DNA of 64,000 bases. Origin: Lepus europaeus (Eukaryota > Chordata > Mammalia > Lagomorpha > Leporidae). Location of the stretch: NCBI RefSeq assembly GCF_033115175.1, contig NC_084831.1, positions 9,086,540 through 9,150,539 on the forward strand, read 5' to 3'. Below are positions 52,478 to 62,741 of the stretch, piece by piece; the first letter of the stretch is position 1, and each line of letters opens with the position of its first letter. A program made the position numbers and the translations under genes. A model generated the notes under the pieces. That model did not search any database. It saw only the letters and a program-made list of their open reading frames with translations, and was not told the origin of the DNA.

Positions 52478-52816
52478 GGGGCTGGTGCTGTGCTGCAGTG
52501 GGTTAAATCCCTGGCCTGAGACGCCGGCACCCCCGTAGGGGTGCCGGTTCTGGTCCCAGCTGCTCCTCTTCCCATCCAGCTCTCTGCTGTGGCCTGGGAT
52601 GGCAGTGGAGGATGCCAAGTCCTTGGGCCCCTGCACATCCACGTGGGAGACCTGAAAGAGGCTCCTGGCTTCAGATTGGTGCAGCTCCGGCCATTGCAGC
52701 CATCTGGGGAGTGAGCCAGTGGATGGAAGACCTCTCTCTGTAACTCTGTCTGTAACTCTTTACCTCTCCCTGTAACTCTGTCTTTCAAATAAATAAGATA
52801 AAGCTGTAAAAAAAAA
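52478..52816 (+). mobile_element. CSINE, older subfamily
   Basis: GGGGCTGGTGCTGTGCTGCAGTGGG head; the body carries a duplicated CTCTGTAACTCTGTC segment (52735-52785). AATACTCTAT is duplicated at 52465-52474 and 52817-52826. Confidence 0.93.
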
Positions 52817-52826
52817 AATACTCTAT

Positions 52827-53379
52827 TCATACAACAGACACCTTGGTGTGAATATTGAGCAACACTGAATCCCATCTCTGCTGTTACTTTCTAGTGTTAC
52901 CTCTGATCGAGCCCATATTTAAGAATCCAGCTGCTTTAATTAAGTAGATTAAAGCTGTTATAATTTCTTATTTTCTGGGTGAAGTACTGAAAAGGAGTCT
53001 CTTATAACAGTTTAAATGAAATAGCAGTAAAACTTGCAAATAATTGTATTTAAAAAAAAAGCTAGTGTGCATTGCCTATGTCAGATGGTATATTCAGCCG
53101 AGTGCCACCAGTGCCAGCATTCTGCTGTGCATGGAGTGCCCTTGCTAGGTGCAGAGGACAGGGTGTAGGGGGTGGACACAGGGGCTGCAGGGAGGGAGCA
53201 GAACTGCGTGGGGGCAGTTCCATGGGCTTCCTGAGGATCAGGGTAGGCCCTGGCCGGGAGGCAGAGGGAGAGGGGGGATCTTCGGGAGCTTTTGAGCAGA
53301 GGAATGTTTGTGTTAGCTAAAAAAAAGGTAAGAAAGTTTTTGTATTTTTTTTTTATTGTGTAGGTGGTTTTGTCCTTTA
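52827..53379. other. Intron 2, unique-looking
   Basis: AT-rich to 53,060, then a purine-rich GC segment (53150-53290). No feature identified. Confidence 0.5.
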
Positions 53380-53393
53380 TATTCTTGGAGTAG

Positions 53394-53708
53394 GTTTTTT
53401 AAAAATATTTATTTATTTATTTGAAAGTCAGAGTTACACAGAGAGAGAAGGAGAGGCAGAGAGAGGGGTCTTCCATCTGCTGGTTCACTCCCCAGTTGGC
53501 TACAATGGCCGGAGCTGAGCCAGCCAGGAGCCAGGAGCTTCTTCCGTGGGTGCAGGGGCCCAAGGTCCTGGGCCATCTTCTACTACTTTCCCAGGCCCTA
53601 GCAGAAAGCTGGATCAGAATTGGAGCAGCCGGGACTCAAACCAGCGCCCGTGTGGGATGCCAGCACTGCAGGTGGTGGCTTTACCTGCTACACCACAACG
53701 CTGGCCCC
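53394..53708 (-). mobile_element. CSINE nested in the next SINE's tail
   Basis: Perfect 9-bp duplications TTGGAGTAG (53385-53393, 53709-53717). Head CTGCTACACCACAACGCTGGCCCC. The second duplication lies at the tail start of the older SINE. Confidence 0.93.
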
Positions 53709-53717
53709 TTGGAGTAG

Positions 53718-54079
53718 TTTTTAAAAAATATTTTATTCAAAAATCATAGTGACTGGAATGGGGGGGGGGAGGGAGGAATAAAAAAGAGGGAAGGGGAGAG
53801 AGAGGGTCGGGGGAGAGATCTTCCATCTGCTGGTTCTCTCCCCAAATGGCTGCCGTGACCCTGTTGGTCCAGATGGAAGCCAGGATTCCAGAACTCCCTC
53901 CAGGCTTACGACGTGAGTGGCAGAAGCCCAAGCACACGGGCCGTCTTCCATTGCTTTCCCAGGTGCGTTAACAGGAAGTTGGATTGGAAGTCGACCAGTA
54001 GTGACCTCACACCGGTGTTCCTCTGGGATGTGGGTGTCACAGGCGATGGCTTAATTCACTGCACCACAGTGTTAACCCC
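53718..54079 (-). mobile_element. CSINE, old copy, host
   Basis: Diverged body with a G-run and GGGAGGGAGG tract (53760-53820). Outer duplications TATTCTTGGAG at 53380-53390 and 54080-54090 bracket both SINEs. Confidence 0.88.
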
Positions 54080-54202
54080 TATTCTTGGAGCATTACAGTT
54101 TGATTTTTAACAAAGATGACAATATAAGATTTATTTACTTAGTTATTTGACTTCAAAAATCAACTCTGAGGTGTAATTTGTGTGTGAGAAAAGTAACTAT
54201 TA

Positions 54203-54534
54203 AAATTTTTTTAAAATGTATTTTTATTTATTTGGTAAGTGGCAGAGAGACAGAAAGAGATAGTCTGACAGCGAGACTTCCCATCTGCCGATTCACTCCC
54301 CCAATGCCTGCGATAGCTGGGCCAGGGCCAGGCCAACGTCCGCAGTCTGGAACTCATCTGGGTGTCCCGTGTGGGTGGCAGGGACTCAAGGACTTGGGCC
54401 ATTGCCTGCTGTGTCCAAGGGTAATTAGCGGGAGGCTGGAGTCTGAAGTGGAGCGGGGACTTGAACCCAGGCCTTTTGATAAGGGATGTGGATGTCCGAG
54501 TGGTGCCTTAACTACCCCATCCAACAGCTGCCCT
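54203..54534 (-). mobile_element. CSINE, old diverged copy
   Basis: TTATTTGGTAAGTGGCAGAGAGAC tail side, GGGTGTCCCGTGTGGGTGGCAGG, head GTGCCTTAACTACCCCATCC. Belongs with the other 'TGGGTGGCAGG' older copies. Confidence 0.82.
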
Positions 54535-54539
54535 AAATG

Positions 54540-54950
54540 GATGCATTGTAGGAGTACAGTTTGAGTTTGACGAATGTCTACACTTGTGTAATTGCCGCCA
54601 TTGCTACATGGACATTTCTGTCATTCCTGGAAACCCCTTTCTGCACTCTGCCTTAGTCCTCGCTGCTGGTGGCCTGTCTGCCCCTGGAGGTTGGTTTTCC
54701 TGGTGTAGAGTTTCCTGGTGTGGAATCGTCTGGTACGTGCCCTGATGTGTAGGCACCGTGCCTTTGAGGCTCTCACGGGGCTGCGTGCTGTCGGTCACTC
54801 CTCTAGCAGAGGTGTCTGTGGGAGGCTGTCTGACCATCGCAATCCATCTGCTCACAGGCCTCACCTGGAAACGTGGCTTTCGCTCCCAGTTTCTATCTCC
54901 ACACCTTTTTCCTAGGCCTAAAAATATATAAGTTTTAAAACATTTGTGTT
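54540..54950 (-). mobile_element. Old L1 3' UTR relic, antisense (tentative)
   Basis: TACAGTTTGAGTTTGACGAATGTCTACACTTGTGTAATTGCCGCC and ACATGGACATTTCTGTCATTCC follow antisense L1M 3' text; the rest is decayed. Confidence 0.55.
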
Positions 54951-55255
54951 TTGGCATGCTACTGATTTAGAATGTATTTTAAATAGATCATTGTGAGTAC
55001 AAATTTGATTTTTTAGACTTTTTTTTAAAGGCTTCCAAGTAAGGTGATTCTCAATAAATAAGTGTATAGTTAGGAAATTAACATTGTGGATAAAGATGGC
55101 TCGTCAGTTTCAGTTTGACTCACGTATTCTATTAGACAAATTAGCAGTTTTGATAAAATCTGGGTATTGCGTTTCAGAATGAAAATATGTTATTTCTGAG
55201 GTCTGAGAAAAAAATCCACAAGTCAAGCAGCATTTCTCAGCTGGAAGGCGCTCCT
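54951..55255. other. Intron 2, AT-rich
   Basis: Nothing recognised. Confidence 0.5.
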
Positions 55256-55352
55256 GGCTGCGGGTAGACCTGTGGGTGGGCCTGCGGGTGGACCTGTGGG
55301 TGGGCCTGCGGGTGAGCCTGCGGAGTGGTTCCTGCGGGTGGACCTGTGTGTT
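55256..55352. repeat. GC-rich minisatellite, 12/24-bp unit
   Basis: Alternating CCTGCGGGTGGA and CCTGTGGGTGGG 12-mers, about seven units with one imperfect interruption (GAGTGGTT at 55323). The + strand carries regularly spaced GGG runs. Found only here in the window. Confidence 0.9.
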
Positions 55353-55404
55353 GCAGAGGTCACAGGCCTTCAGCCATTGCTTTCCCTACTCTCAGGCTCC
55401 ATAT

Positions 55405-55458
55405 CCAGTTCTGGCCGGGCCTCTCCAGCTCTGTGACTGTGGGCAAGTCACTGACTTC
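55405..55458 (+). mobile_element. MIR relic
   Basis: CTCTGTGACTGTGGGCAAGTCACTGACTTCA matches the MIR core; the SINE that follows interrupts it. Confidence 0.65.
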
Positions 55459-55727
55459 ATTTGTTTGTTTGTCTAAAAGGTGGAGTTGTAGGGAGAGAGA
55501 GGTAGGGAGAAAGAAGTCTGCTGGTTCACTCCCGAAATGGCTGCAACAGCCAGGACTAGGCCAGGCTCCAGGAACTCCATGTGGGTCTCCCACGTGGGTG
55601 GCAGGGACCCAAATACTTGGACCATTTTCTGCTGCTTCTCCAGGCACATGAGCAGTGAGCTGGATCAGAAGCAGAGCAGCCAGGACTAGAACCCGGGGTG
55701 CCGGCACCATAGGTGGAGGATTAGGTT
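55459..55727 (-). mobile_element. CSINE, older copy, head missing
   Basis: TTTGTTTGTTTGTCTAAAAGGTGGAG tail side, body to GGTGCCGGCACCATAGGTGGAGGATTAGG. Truncated before the CCACGGC head. Its opposite-strand neighbour starts 18 bp away. Confidence 0.88.
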
Positions 55728-55744
55728 TTAAAAAGTGTTTTGGG

Positions 55745-56070
55745 TTGGGGCTGGCGCCGTGGCTCACTTGGCTAATCCTCTGCCTGCGGTGCCAGCATCC
55801 CATATGGGCGCTGGGTTCTGGTCTCGGCTGTTCTTCTTCCAGGCCAGCTCTCTGCTGTGGCCCGGGAAGGCAGTGGAGGATGGCCCAAGTGCTCGGGCTC
55901 CTGCACCTGCATGGGAGACCAGGAGAAGCACCTGGCTCCTGGCTTCAGACTGGCGTAGCTCCGGCCGTGGCGGCCATTTGGGGGTGAACCAATGGAAAGA
56001 AGACCTTTCTCTCTGTCTCTCGCTGTCTAACTCTACCTGTCAAATAAATAAATAAAGTTTAAAAAAGAAC
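55745..56070 (+). mobile_element. CSINE, young subfamily
   Basis: Intact head GGGGCTGGCGCCGTGGCTCACTTGGC, tail CTCTACCTGTCAAATAAATAAATAAAG. Perfect 10-bp duplications GTGTTTTGGG at 55735-55744 and 56071-56080. Confidence 0.95.
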
Positions 56071-56080
56071 GTGTTTTGGG

Positions 56081-56757
56081 CTAGATGCCTTTGTACAGAG
56101 CTTCCTCAAGGGGCACGGGTGGGGGTGGGATTGAATGTAGAGTAGACCAGAGCCAGGGGAGATCTCATCCCACGCTGTTGCCCGCTGCCAAGCCCTCCCG
56201 GGTTGCAGGCCTGGTGCTCTCCAGTATAGTAAGCTCTTTGCTCTGGCCTCCAGGTTCTGCAGGATCCAGCGCCAGCCGCTCTGCATTCGCTCCGGCTCAC
56301 GTGGAGCCAGCTGCAGCGGTCCCCGCGCTCCTGCGCGTGCCGGCACTGCTGAGTCCTCTCAATCCAGGTCTGTGTGGCACTTCCTGAGCTGCTGCCGCCT
56401 GTCATCTTGTTTAGAACACGTGCCCTCCTTATCTCTCAGGTTATATTGTTGACCCCCCATGGGGACACACAGGCTCCCATGCCCGTCTGTGGCCGCAGCT
56501 GGCCAGAGCCTGCCTTTCGTCTTTGTTGCTGCTGTCTAAGAACCGTGTGGGCCTAGCGCATGCAGCGCCCCCTGCGTCCAGGATGGCTGGCTGTGGAGCT
56601 GGGGAGAGGGGTCCGTCCAAGGCGCGCTGCCGCCTTTGACTCTGTCACCCCCACCTCTGGGAGCCGCTGCCCCGCCTGCGGATGCTGCCTCTCTGGTGAC
56701 TTCCAGGGCCCCTTTGCTGCTGCTTTCTTTGCGATTCCCTCTTGGATATGGTGGCCT
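56081..56757. other. Intron 2, GC-rich, unique-looking
   Basis: CpG-containing patches at 56270-56350 and 56560-56690, but no CpG island. Short ORFs on both strands without domains. Confidence 0.5.
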
Positions 56758-56769
56758 GAGCACTCAGTT

Positions 56770-56835
56770 ATTTTTTTAAAACTTTTATTTTTTTATTTGA
56801 AAATCAGAGTTGCACAGAGAGAGAAGGAGAGGCAG

Positions 56836-56875
<40 letters not shown>

Positions 56876-57135
56876 CTTCCATCTGCTGGTTCACTCCCCA
56901 ATTGGCTGCAATGGCTGGAGCTGCGCTGATCCAAAGCTAGGAGCCAGGGGCTTCTTCTGGGTCTCCCACATGGGTGCAGGGGCCCAAGGACTTGGGGCAT
57001 CTTCTACTGCTTTCCCAAGCCATAGCAGAGTGCTGGATTGGAAGTGGAGCAGCCGGGACTTGAACCAGCGCCCATATGGGATGCCAGCACTGCAGGCGGT
57101 GGCTTTACCCCCTACACCACAGCGCCGGCCCCACA
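56770..57135 (-). mobile_element. CSINE, older subfamily, clean duplication
   Basis: Perfect 12-bp GAGCACTCAGTT at 56758-56769 and 57136-57147. GA tract at 56840-56874. Head CCCTACACCACAGCGCCGGCCCC. Confidence 0.95.
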
Positions 57136-57147
57136 GAGCACTCAGTT

Positions 57148-57468
57148 CTTGACCCTTCCCTCATTCTCTGCTCTGCAGTGAGGCATCTCACGCAGGGACT
57201 GTGTTCCCAGTTGAGCTTGGGCTGCCCTCCAGCCATTGCTCTCTCTGTACCCCAGGCCCCTCGGCAGCTGGCATTTGTGTTTGCTCACAGTGAGAGGTGA
57301 TTAACCAGCCTTCCAGCAAGGGCTCACAGGTGCAGGCTGCCACCAGTGTTGTGGCTGAGCCCGGCATAGCACAGTGGGGACTGCTGCTGGGCAGGTCCAG
57401 CATCACAGGGCCGGGCCCAGGATTACAATGTTGGTTGGCCCCTGTCAGGTTCTGCTGCACTGGGACCT
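57148..57468. other. Intron 2, unique-looking
   Basis: Nothing recognised. Confidence 0.5.
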
Positions 57469-57484
57469 CAGCCCCCCTGGGGTT

Positions 57485-57773
57485 CATTTATTTGCAATGG
57501 AGAGACAGAGATTCTGAGATTCCACCTGCTGATTTTCTCTCCCAATGTCTGTAACAGACAGGACTGGGCAGGCCTACGCCAGGAGACCAGAACTCCATGC
57601 GGGTCTCCCACATGAGTGGCAGGAACCCAAATACTTGGGTCATCTTCTTCTTTCCAAGGCGCATGAGCAGGGAGCTGGGTGTGAAACGGAGCAGCCAGGA
57701 CTTGAAACGGTGCTCATATGGGATGCCGGCATTGCAGGTGGCAACTCAACCCACCGTGCCACAGAGTTGACCC
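57485..57773 (-). mobile_element. CSINE, old copy
   Basis: CATTTATTTGCAATGGAGAGACAGAG tail side, head ACCCACCGTGCCACAGAGTTGACC. Flanks CAGCCCCCCTGGGGTT and CAGCACCCTGGGGTT are a diverged duplication. Confidence 0.9.
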
Positions 57774-57788
57774 CAGCACCCTGGGGTT

Positions 57789-58194
57789 TTAAAGCAGAGA
57801 ATAGGGTCTCTCTCTGGCTTTTCTTTTCCTCCCCTGCAGAAGCTCAGGGGCCTGGTGGTGAGCCGTTGCCTTGGATGCTGTACTCTGAAGCCACTGGCAC
57901 TAAGCCCAGTTTATTCTGGTGTGTTTTGCTTATTCTTCTTCAGAAGGTAGCAGTGAAACCCTTCAAATGAAAAAGACCCTGCACGTGTTTTTGGGGCGCA
58001 GGAAGAGGGGCAGGTGGGAGGTGGGTGTACCCTGCGGTCTCACACCGCACTCTTGTTGGTTTGGTCTCTGAGTCTCGGCCTCTGCTCCTCCCCCTGAGCT
58101 GAGAGGCGCTGGAAGGCGTGGCTGTCTCACGTGGCGTAGCTGCTCTTGGACTTTGTGTTGATGCTTGTTAACCTGGGGCTGTTTGCCATGTTAG
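57789..58194. other. Intron 2, unique-looking
   Basis: Nothing recognised. Confidence 0.5.
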
Positions 58195-58400
58195 AAATCT
58201 AGAAACATTTTAAAACTTTTATTCTGAATAATTATAGCTTCACAGGAAGTTGGAAAAATCGCAGTCCCGGGTCCTCTTCGTTCTCCCTTCCGCAGTGATG
58301 GCGACTCACCTAGGTCTCACACGGGAGCAACACTGGGACGTGGATTGCAGCAGTGTCAGACTACAGGCCTTGTTCACACCGCGGAAAATGCAGAAACAGA
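58195..58400 (-). mobile_element. Old L1 3' UTR relic, antisense
   Basis: CTTTTATTCTGAATAATTATAGCTTCACAGGAAGTTGG and ACTGGGACGTGGATTGC resemble antisense L1M 3' UTR text (AATTATAGATTCACA...GTTG; AGGATATTGAC). Confidence 0.55.
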
Positions 58401-58914
58401 AAGCGAAATGGCGATTATTTCAGTAGCTGGCAGGGTGATGACACCATCACAGAGCGGAGCCCTCAGGAACCCAAGGGTTCTAGTGTTGTTTTCACAGTGG
58501 CTCTGACTTTGAATTCCTGAAGGGGACCTCAGCATGTGGACTGGGAGTGGAGACCCTGCTGGCTTAGTGGTTACATGTGGGCTCTGTCTGGATTTTGTCC
58601 TGGTTCCCCAACACGCTTATTTCCTAAACAACATCCCGTGACAACTGCTGACGTAGCATTTGCATGGATTAGGTGTTGTCAGTACGCTAGAGGTGACTTA
58701 AAGTGTGGACCGTGTCACGTGAGAGATCGGAGCTCCTCGGAGTCTGGTGTCTGCAGGGTCCTGGAACCTGTGCCCCTGGATGCCGAGGGACACCTGTGTT
58801 CACCCCAGTTCCTGCCTCAATGCCCAGGTACATGTGGAGAAAGTACTTCTGGTAGATGACCCTGCTCTTTTCTCTCCTTTTTCCAAAGAAAGGTTTCAGT
58901 TAGCTTCCAAAGAA
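58401..58914. other. Intron 2, unique-looking
   Basis: Nothing recognised. Confidence 0.5.
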
Positions 58915-59115
58915 TCACGCACTCATTCAAGTGTTTAAGTGACAACAGACATTTGAGGTCCACTGCCCAGTGCTGGGATCGCAACACTGGACAGGACAGA
59001 CACCCTCTGTCTTCTCTCCAGTCCAACGGGGGAGACACACACTCAGCACATGATTACACAAACAGTTATTAATGGCCATGATGAGAACCATGAAGGGAAA
59101 ACAGGAAGGGGAGCG
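58915..59115 (+). mobile_element. L2-type relic
   Basis: CACTCATTCAAGTGTTTAAGTG, CTGCCCAGTGCTGGGATCGCAACACTGGACAGGACAGACACCCTCTG, CCAACGGGGGAGACACACACTCAGC and TTACACAAACAGTTATTAATGG keep the usual L2-type word order. Confidence 0.6.
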
Positions 59116-59163
59116 TGCAGGCCATGCCACAAGTCTGTGCCTGCTAGCTCATCAATCACTGAC

Positions 59164-59537
59164 CTTTTTTTTAACTTTTATTTAATAAATATAAATTTCC
59201 AAAGTACAGTTTATGGATTACAATGGCTCCCCCCCCATAACTTCCCTCACCCGCAACCCTCCCATCTCCCACTCCCTCTCCCATTCCATTCGCATCAAGA
59301 TTCATTTTCAATTATCTTTATATACAGAAGATCAATTTAGTATAAATTAAGTAAACATTTCAACAGTTTGCACCCACACCAAAGCACAAAGTGTAAAATA
59401 CTGTTTGAGTACTAGTTATGGCATTACTTCACACTGTACAGCACATTAAGGACAGAGATCCCACATGAGGAGTGAGTGCACAGTGACGCCTGTTGTTGAC
59501 TTTACAAATTGACACTCTTGTTTATGGCGTCAGTCTC
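59164..59537 (-). mobile_element. Lagomorph L1 3' end, short 5'-truncated copy
   Basis: T-run, TTTATTTAATAAATATAAATTTCC, ACCCGCAACCCTCCCATC, CATCAAGATTCATTTTCAATTATC, ending TTGTTTATGGCGTCAG. TCACTGAC at 59156-59163 and at about 59539-59546 is a short duplication. Confidence 0.88.
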
Positions 59538-59546
59538 AGTCACTGA

Positions 59547-59842
59547 CTAAGAGTGCCCCTGCTGTTTGCCAGAGCCGCTGCTGCAGAGCCTGCCACACTG
59601 GGGGTGGAGGGGCAGGCTGGGCTGGCCCGAGACCGCAGTGGGCTGCTGTGGTGAGGGCTTCCTGTGTGAGCTCAGTCCCACCGTAATGAGGATTCTGAGA
59701 TCACTAACAAAGTGTCCTCTCCTGGGTGAGGGGCCCCATCCACAGTCACGCTGGGGTCATCCAGGTGACCGAGGGCAGTGAGATTGTCCATGTTCCTTTG
59801 CACCTGGCTGCTATGCTGTGGTCCTTGATACTCACACGTGTT
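59547..59842. other. Intron 2, unique-looking
   Basis: Nothing recognised. Confidence 0.5.
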
Positions 59843-59851
59843 CTAGAGGTT

Positions 59852-59908
59852 TGTTTGTTTTTTAGATTTATTTATTTATTTGAAAGTCAGAGTTACACAG
59901 AAGAGGAG

Positions 59909-59944
<36 letters not shown>

Positions 59945-60172
59945 CTTCCATCTGCTGGTTCACTCCCCAATTGGCCTTAACAGCTGAAGTTGTGCCAATC
60001 CGAAGCCAGGAGCCAGGAGCTTCTTCTGGGTCTCCCACATGGGTGCAGGGGCCCAAGCACCTGGGCCATCTTCCACTGCTTTTCCAGGCCGAAGCAGAGA
60101 GCTGGACTGAAAGTGGAGCAACCAGGACTAGAACCGGCGCCCATATGGAATGCCGGCGCTCCAGGCCAGGGC
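59852..60172 (-). mobile_element. CSINE, older subfamily, head shortened
   Basis: TTTTTTAGATTTATTTATTTATTTGAAAGTCAG tail, (GA)n at 59914-59942, body to CGCTCCAGGCCAGGGC. CTAGAGGTT (59843-59851) and ATAGAGGTT (60173-60181) flank it. Confidence 0.9.
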
Positions 60173-60324
60173 ATAGAGGTTCTAACATGGTGGTCTCGAG
60201 TGAGACATTTCCTGTGGGAGTGGCTGACACGACCGTGGGTCGGGAGGTTTTAGGCAGATGCTGTTCTCAGGTGGTGCTCCTGTGGGGAACCCCGCAGTGA
60301 TGCCAGGTGAGGACCCCAAGTCAG

Positions 60325-60410
60325 ACAGAGATTCAGATCCAGGCTGTGAACCACTTGGGCCCCTTCCCCAAGGCTTGGTTTCCTCCTGTGTCTGTGTACA
60401 TGTGGCGAGG
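60325..60410 (+). mobile_element. MIR relic
   Basis: GATTCAGATCCAGGCTGTGAACCACTTGGGCCCCTTCCCCAAGGCTTGGTTTCCTCCTGTG follows MIR order with clear divergence. Confidence 0.6.
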
Positions 60411-62034
60411 TTTAGGGGGGGAATCCCTGACTCCCTTCCTCTCGGGCTGCTTGGGGTAACTTGACCAAGCAGGTAAGAGGGGCAGCACAGCGCTCGTGCT
60501 GAGCGGCCGTTGTTGTGTTGCTGTCCGGAAGTGTCTGTCTAGGTCAGCAGACGCTGTTTTCCCAGCGGGCCGCTCCTGCGGTGGTAAGTGGTGCCGAGCT
60601 TTGGCCCTGGGTCACAGCCCAGAAAGTGTAGCCCTGATGGTGCTGCTAGGACTCCTTGCTCTGCTGGTGTTCCCAGCTGTTGCCTAATGGGTGAGTGCTA
60701 CAAAATAATCACCATGTAGCCCAGGATACCAAATTTAGAAAACATTTATATTTCCGAAAATCCAGCTTGCAGATTAACATTTTCTAGAATGAGTTCTATT
60801 TAGAACTAGAAATGTCTGTGTTAAATTTATTTCAGAGCTTCCTAAAGCCGTTTTCTGGAGTGAATTTACCCTCCTGTTTCGGCAGGTGTCTGAGGGATGT
60901 TGTCTGAAAGCGGGCCAGAGACGAGACCTTGGCAACCACTGTGGTGTTCCTTTCTCTTGAAGCAGCCTATTGATATTAAAAAAAAAAAAATTGAACTGCT
61001 GGGAGTACACAAATTTGGATGATATTCCTGTCTTGGCACATGACATTCTTAAAAACCACAAGAGCTTCATTGTGCGAAAAATTAATCTTTAGCTTAAAGT
61101 TTGCTTTTTGCTTACGTTGGTTCCTTTGAAAGTCCTTGGGAAATGTGTCCGTTTGCAGTGAGCTGAACACAGGCCAGTATTCTCAGAGGTGCTGTGACCG
61201 ACGCGTCGGCTGGGGGCGGTTCCAGCATCGTCCCTGGAGACGTGGGACCAGGTAGCAGACGCTCGGTTCTCCTTCGACTTGAGAGTTGCCTCTGATTGGC
61301 CGTCACCTTTTCTGTCCTGCGTCCTTATCTGATAGTAATCCTGCGTGTTGAGATTATGATGCGTTCCAGCCTACGTCTTCATCAGTGATCGTGTGACGCT
61401 CTTCCCGTCTTAGCTGCTTTGTGCCATCGTTGTGACCGTGCTCTTTAGTGACTTGGTAGGCACTGCTAGATTTCTGTTTTCTGGGGAGGTAACACTTCTA
61501 CCACCGTAGGATGCGATGTGTGTTTGGATGGAATGTTCCAGCCCCAGGCAAGCTGGGAGTGGTTGGTGGATGGGTGTTTGGGTTGGGCAGGGTCAGATAG
61601 GCAGCGGGGCCTCTGCAGTATGTGCTGGACATTTTCATTTGAGTGCACAATGTTGAGTTCCATTTTTGAGCATTTTGAAGCAGGTACCACAGCCTTTAAT
61701 TTTAAAAGCAGGCTTGAGCTGTCCTTGGCTGCCAGGTCTTTTAGGGCCGCAAAGCAGTGTGGTGCTGGGGTGTGCATAGTTTGCAGGTGGCCACAGGTGG
61801 CTAGGACAGACAGATAAACACAGACGGGCTCCCAGGTAGCAGCGGTCTCCTCTGGAGTCTCATAAACTAGCGTCAGAAGGCCTCGCGAGCACTTGCCCTC
61901 ACCTTTTGGGTCTGATCTGCCAGCTTCCGGTTTCAGTTACATGTTTTGCATGTTTGCTTATCGGACCAGAAAAAAAACAAAACACGACTTGGGCTCTTCC
62001 TTCTGCTCTGATCCGCCTGTTTCCTGCCTTGCAG
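60411..62034. other. Intron 2, end: repeat-poor up to exon 3
   Basis: 1.6 kb without recognised SINEs. An A-run at 60980-60992, and a CpG-richer patch at 61190-61310. The last bases form the acceptor TTTCCTGCCTTGCAG. Confidence 0.55.
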
Positions 62035-62152
62035 AACACTGCCGAGCCTGTGGCAGCCGCAGAGTCGCTGGCCGAGGTGCCTGAACATGTGCTGCGAGGA
62101 CTTCCCGAGGAAGTGAGGCTCTGCCCGTCTGCCGTGGACAAGACCCGGATTG
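62035..62152 (+). CDS. PRDM2: PRDM2 (RIZ1) coding exon 2, residues 4-43
   Basis: Encodes residues 4-42 plus the first base of Gly43. Clear matches to human PRDM2 as I know it are the segments LAEVPEHVLRGLPEEVRL and PSAVDKTRI. Acceptor CCTTGCAG|AAC and donor ATTG|GTGAGC fit; length 118 nt, entering in phase 0 and leaving after one base. Residue 33 is Cys (TGC) where the human protein has Phe, and three differences lie in the first 14 residues. This segment leads into the PR domain, the SET-related methyltransferase module that distinguishes RIZ1 from RIZ2. Confidence 0.95.
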
Positions 62153-62693
62153 GTGAGCACTGCGGGCAGTGAAGAGCAGGTGGCCCGAGGCTCCCTGGGG
62201 GGCCTGCGAGGCAGCAGATGCACCCTTGACCGGAAGACTGTGCTGTTGATTGTAAAAGTAAAACCAGGTGTGCACGCTTGCACGTGGGCACACACGCACC
62301 CCCACCTTCAGCACTTGCCAGGGGGTGCCTTCCCCCACCGGCCTGCTCTGATCATGTTAATCCAGTTAGTTCCTTGTTTTGTACTTGTTCTCACATCTGT
62401 CCCTGTCGCTGGCCGGGAGTGCCTTCGTTCTTGTTTAAGTCTGCAGTACCAGAGTCCTTGTGGTCCATTAGTAGTTGCTTGAATGAGTGACACAACCTGA
62501 GGATCTCCAGGTGCTTCGGGCTGGGTTTTCACGGAATGTAAGCCAAGCTTGTGTGTGCCTGGTCTTGTTTTTTGTGGCCTCATCTTTCAACAGAAGGCTG
62601 AGGCTATAAATTATGAAAATGTGGTCAAAATACAAACTTGGACTATCTTATGTTTATATTCTGTTTCTTTTTTCAGATGTTTTTCTGATAGCC

Positions 62694-62741
<48 letters not shown>

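Larger units (their letters stand above)
46181..62034 (+). other. PRDM2: PRDM2 intron 2 (about 15.9 kb)
   Basis: Starts GTGAGT after codon 3 and ends with the tract TTTCCTGCCTTGCAG before 62035. Dense in SINEs between 48.5 and 60.2 kb; both ends of the intron are SINE-free. Confidence 0.88.
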
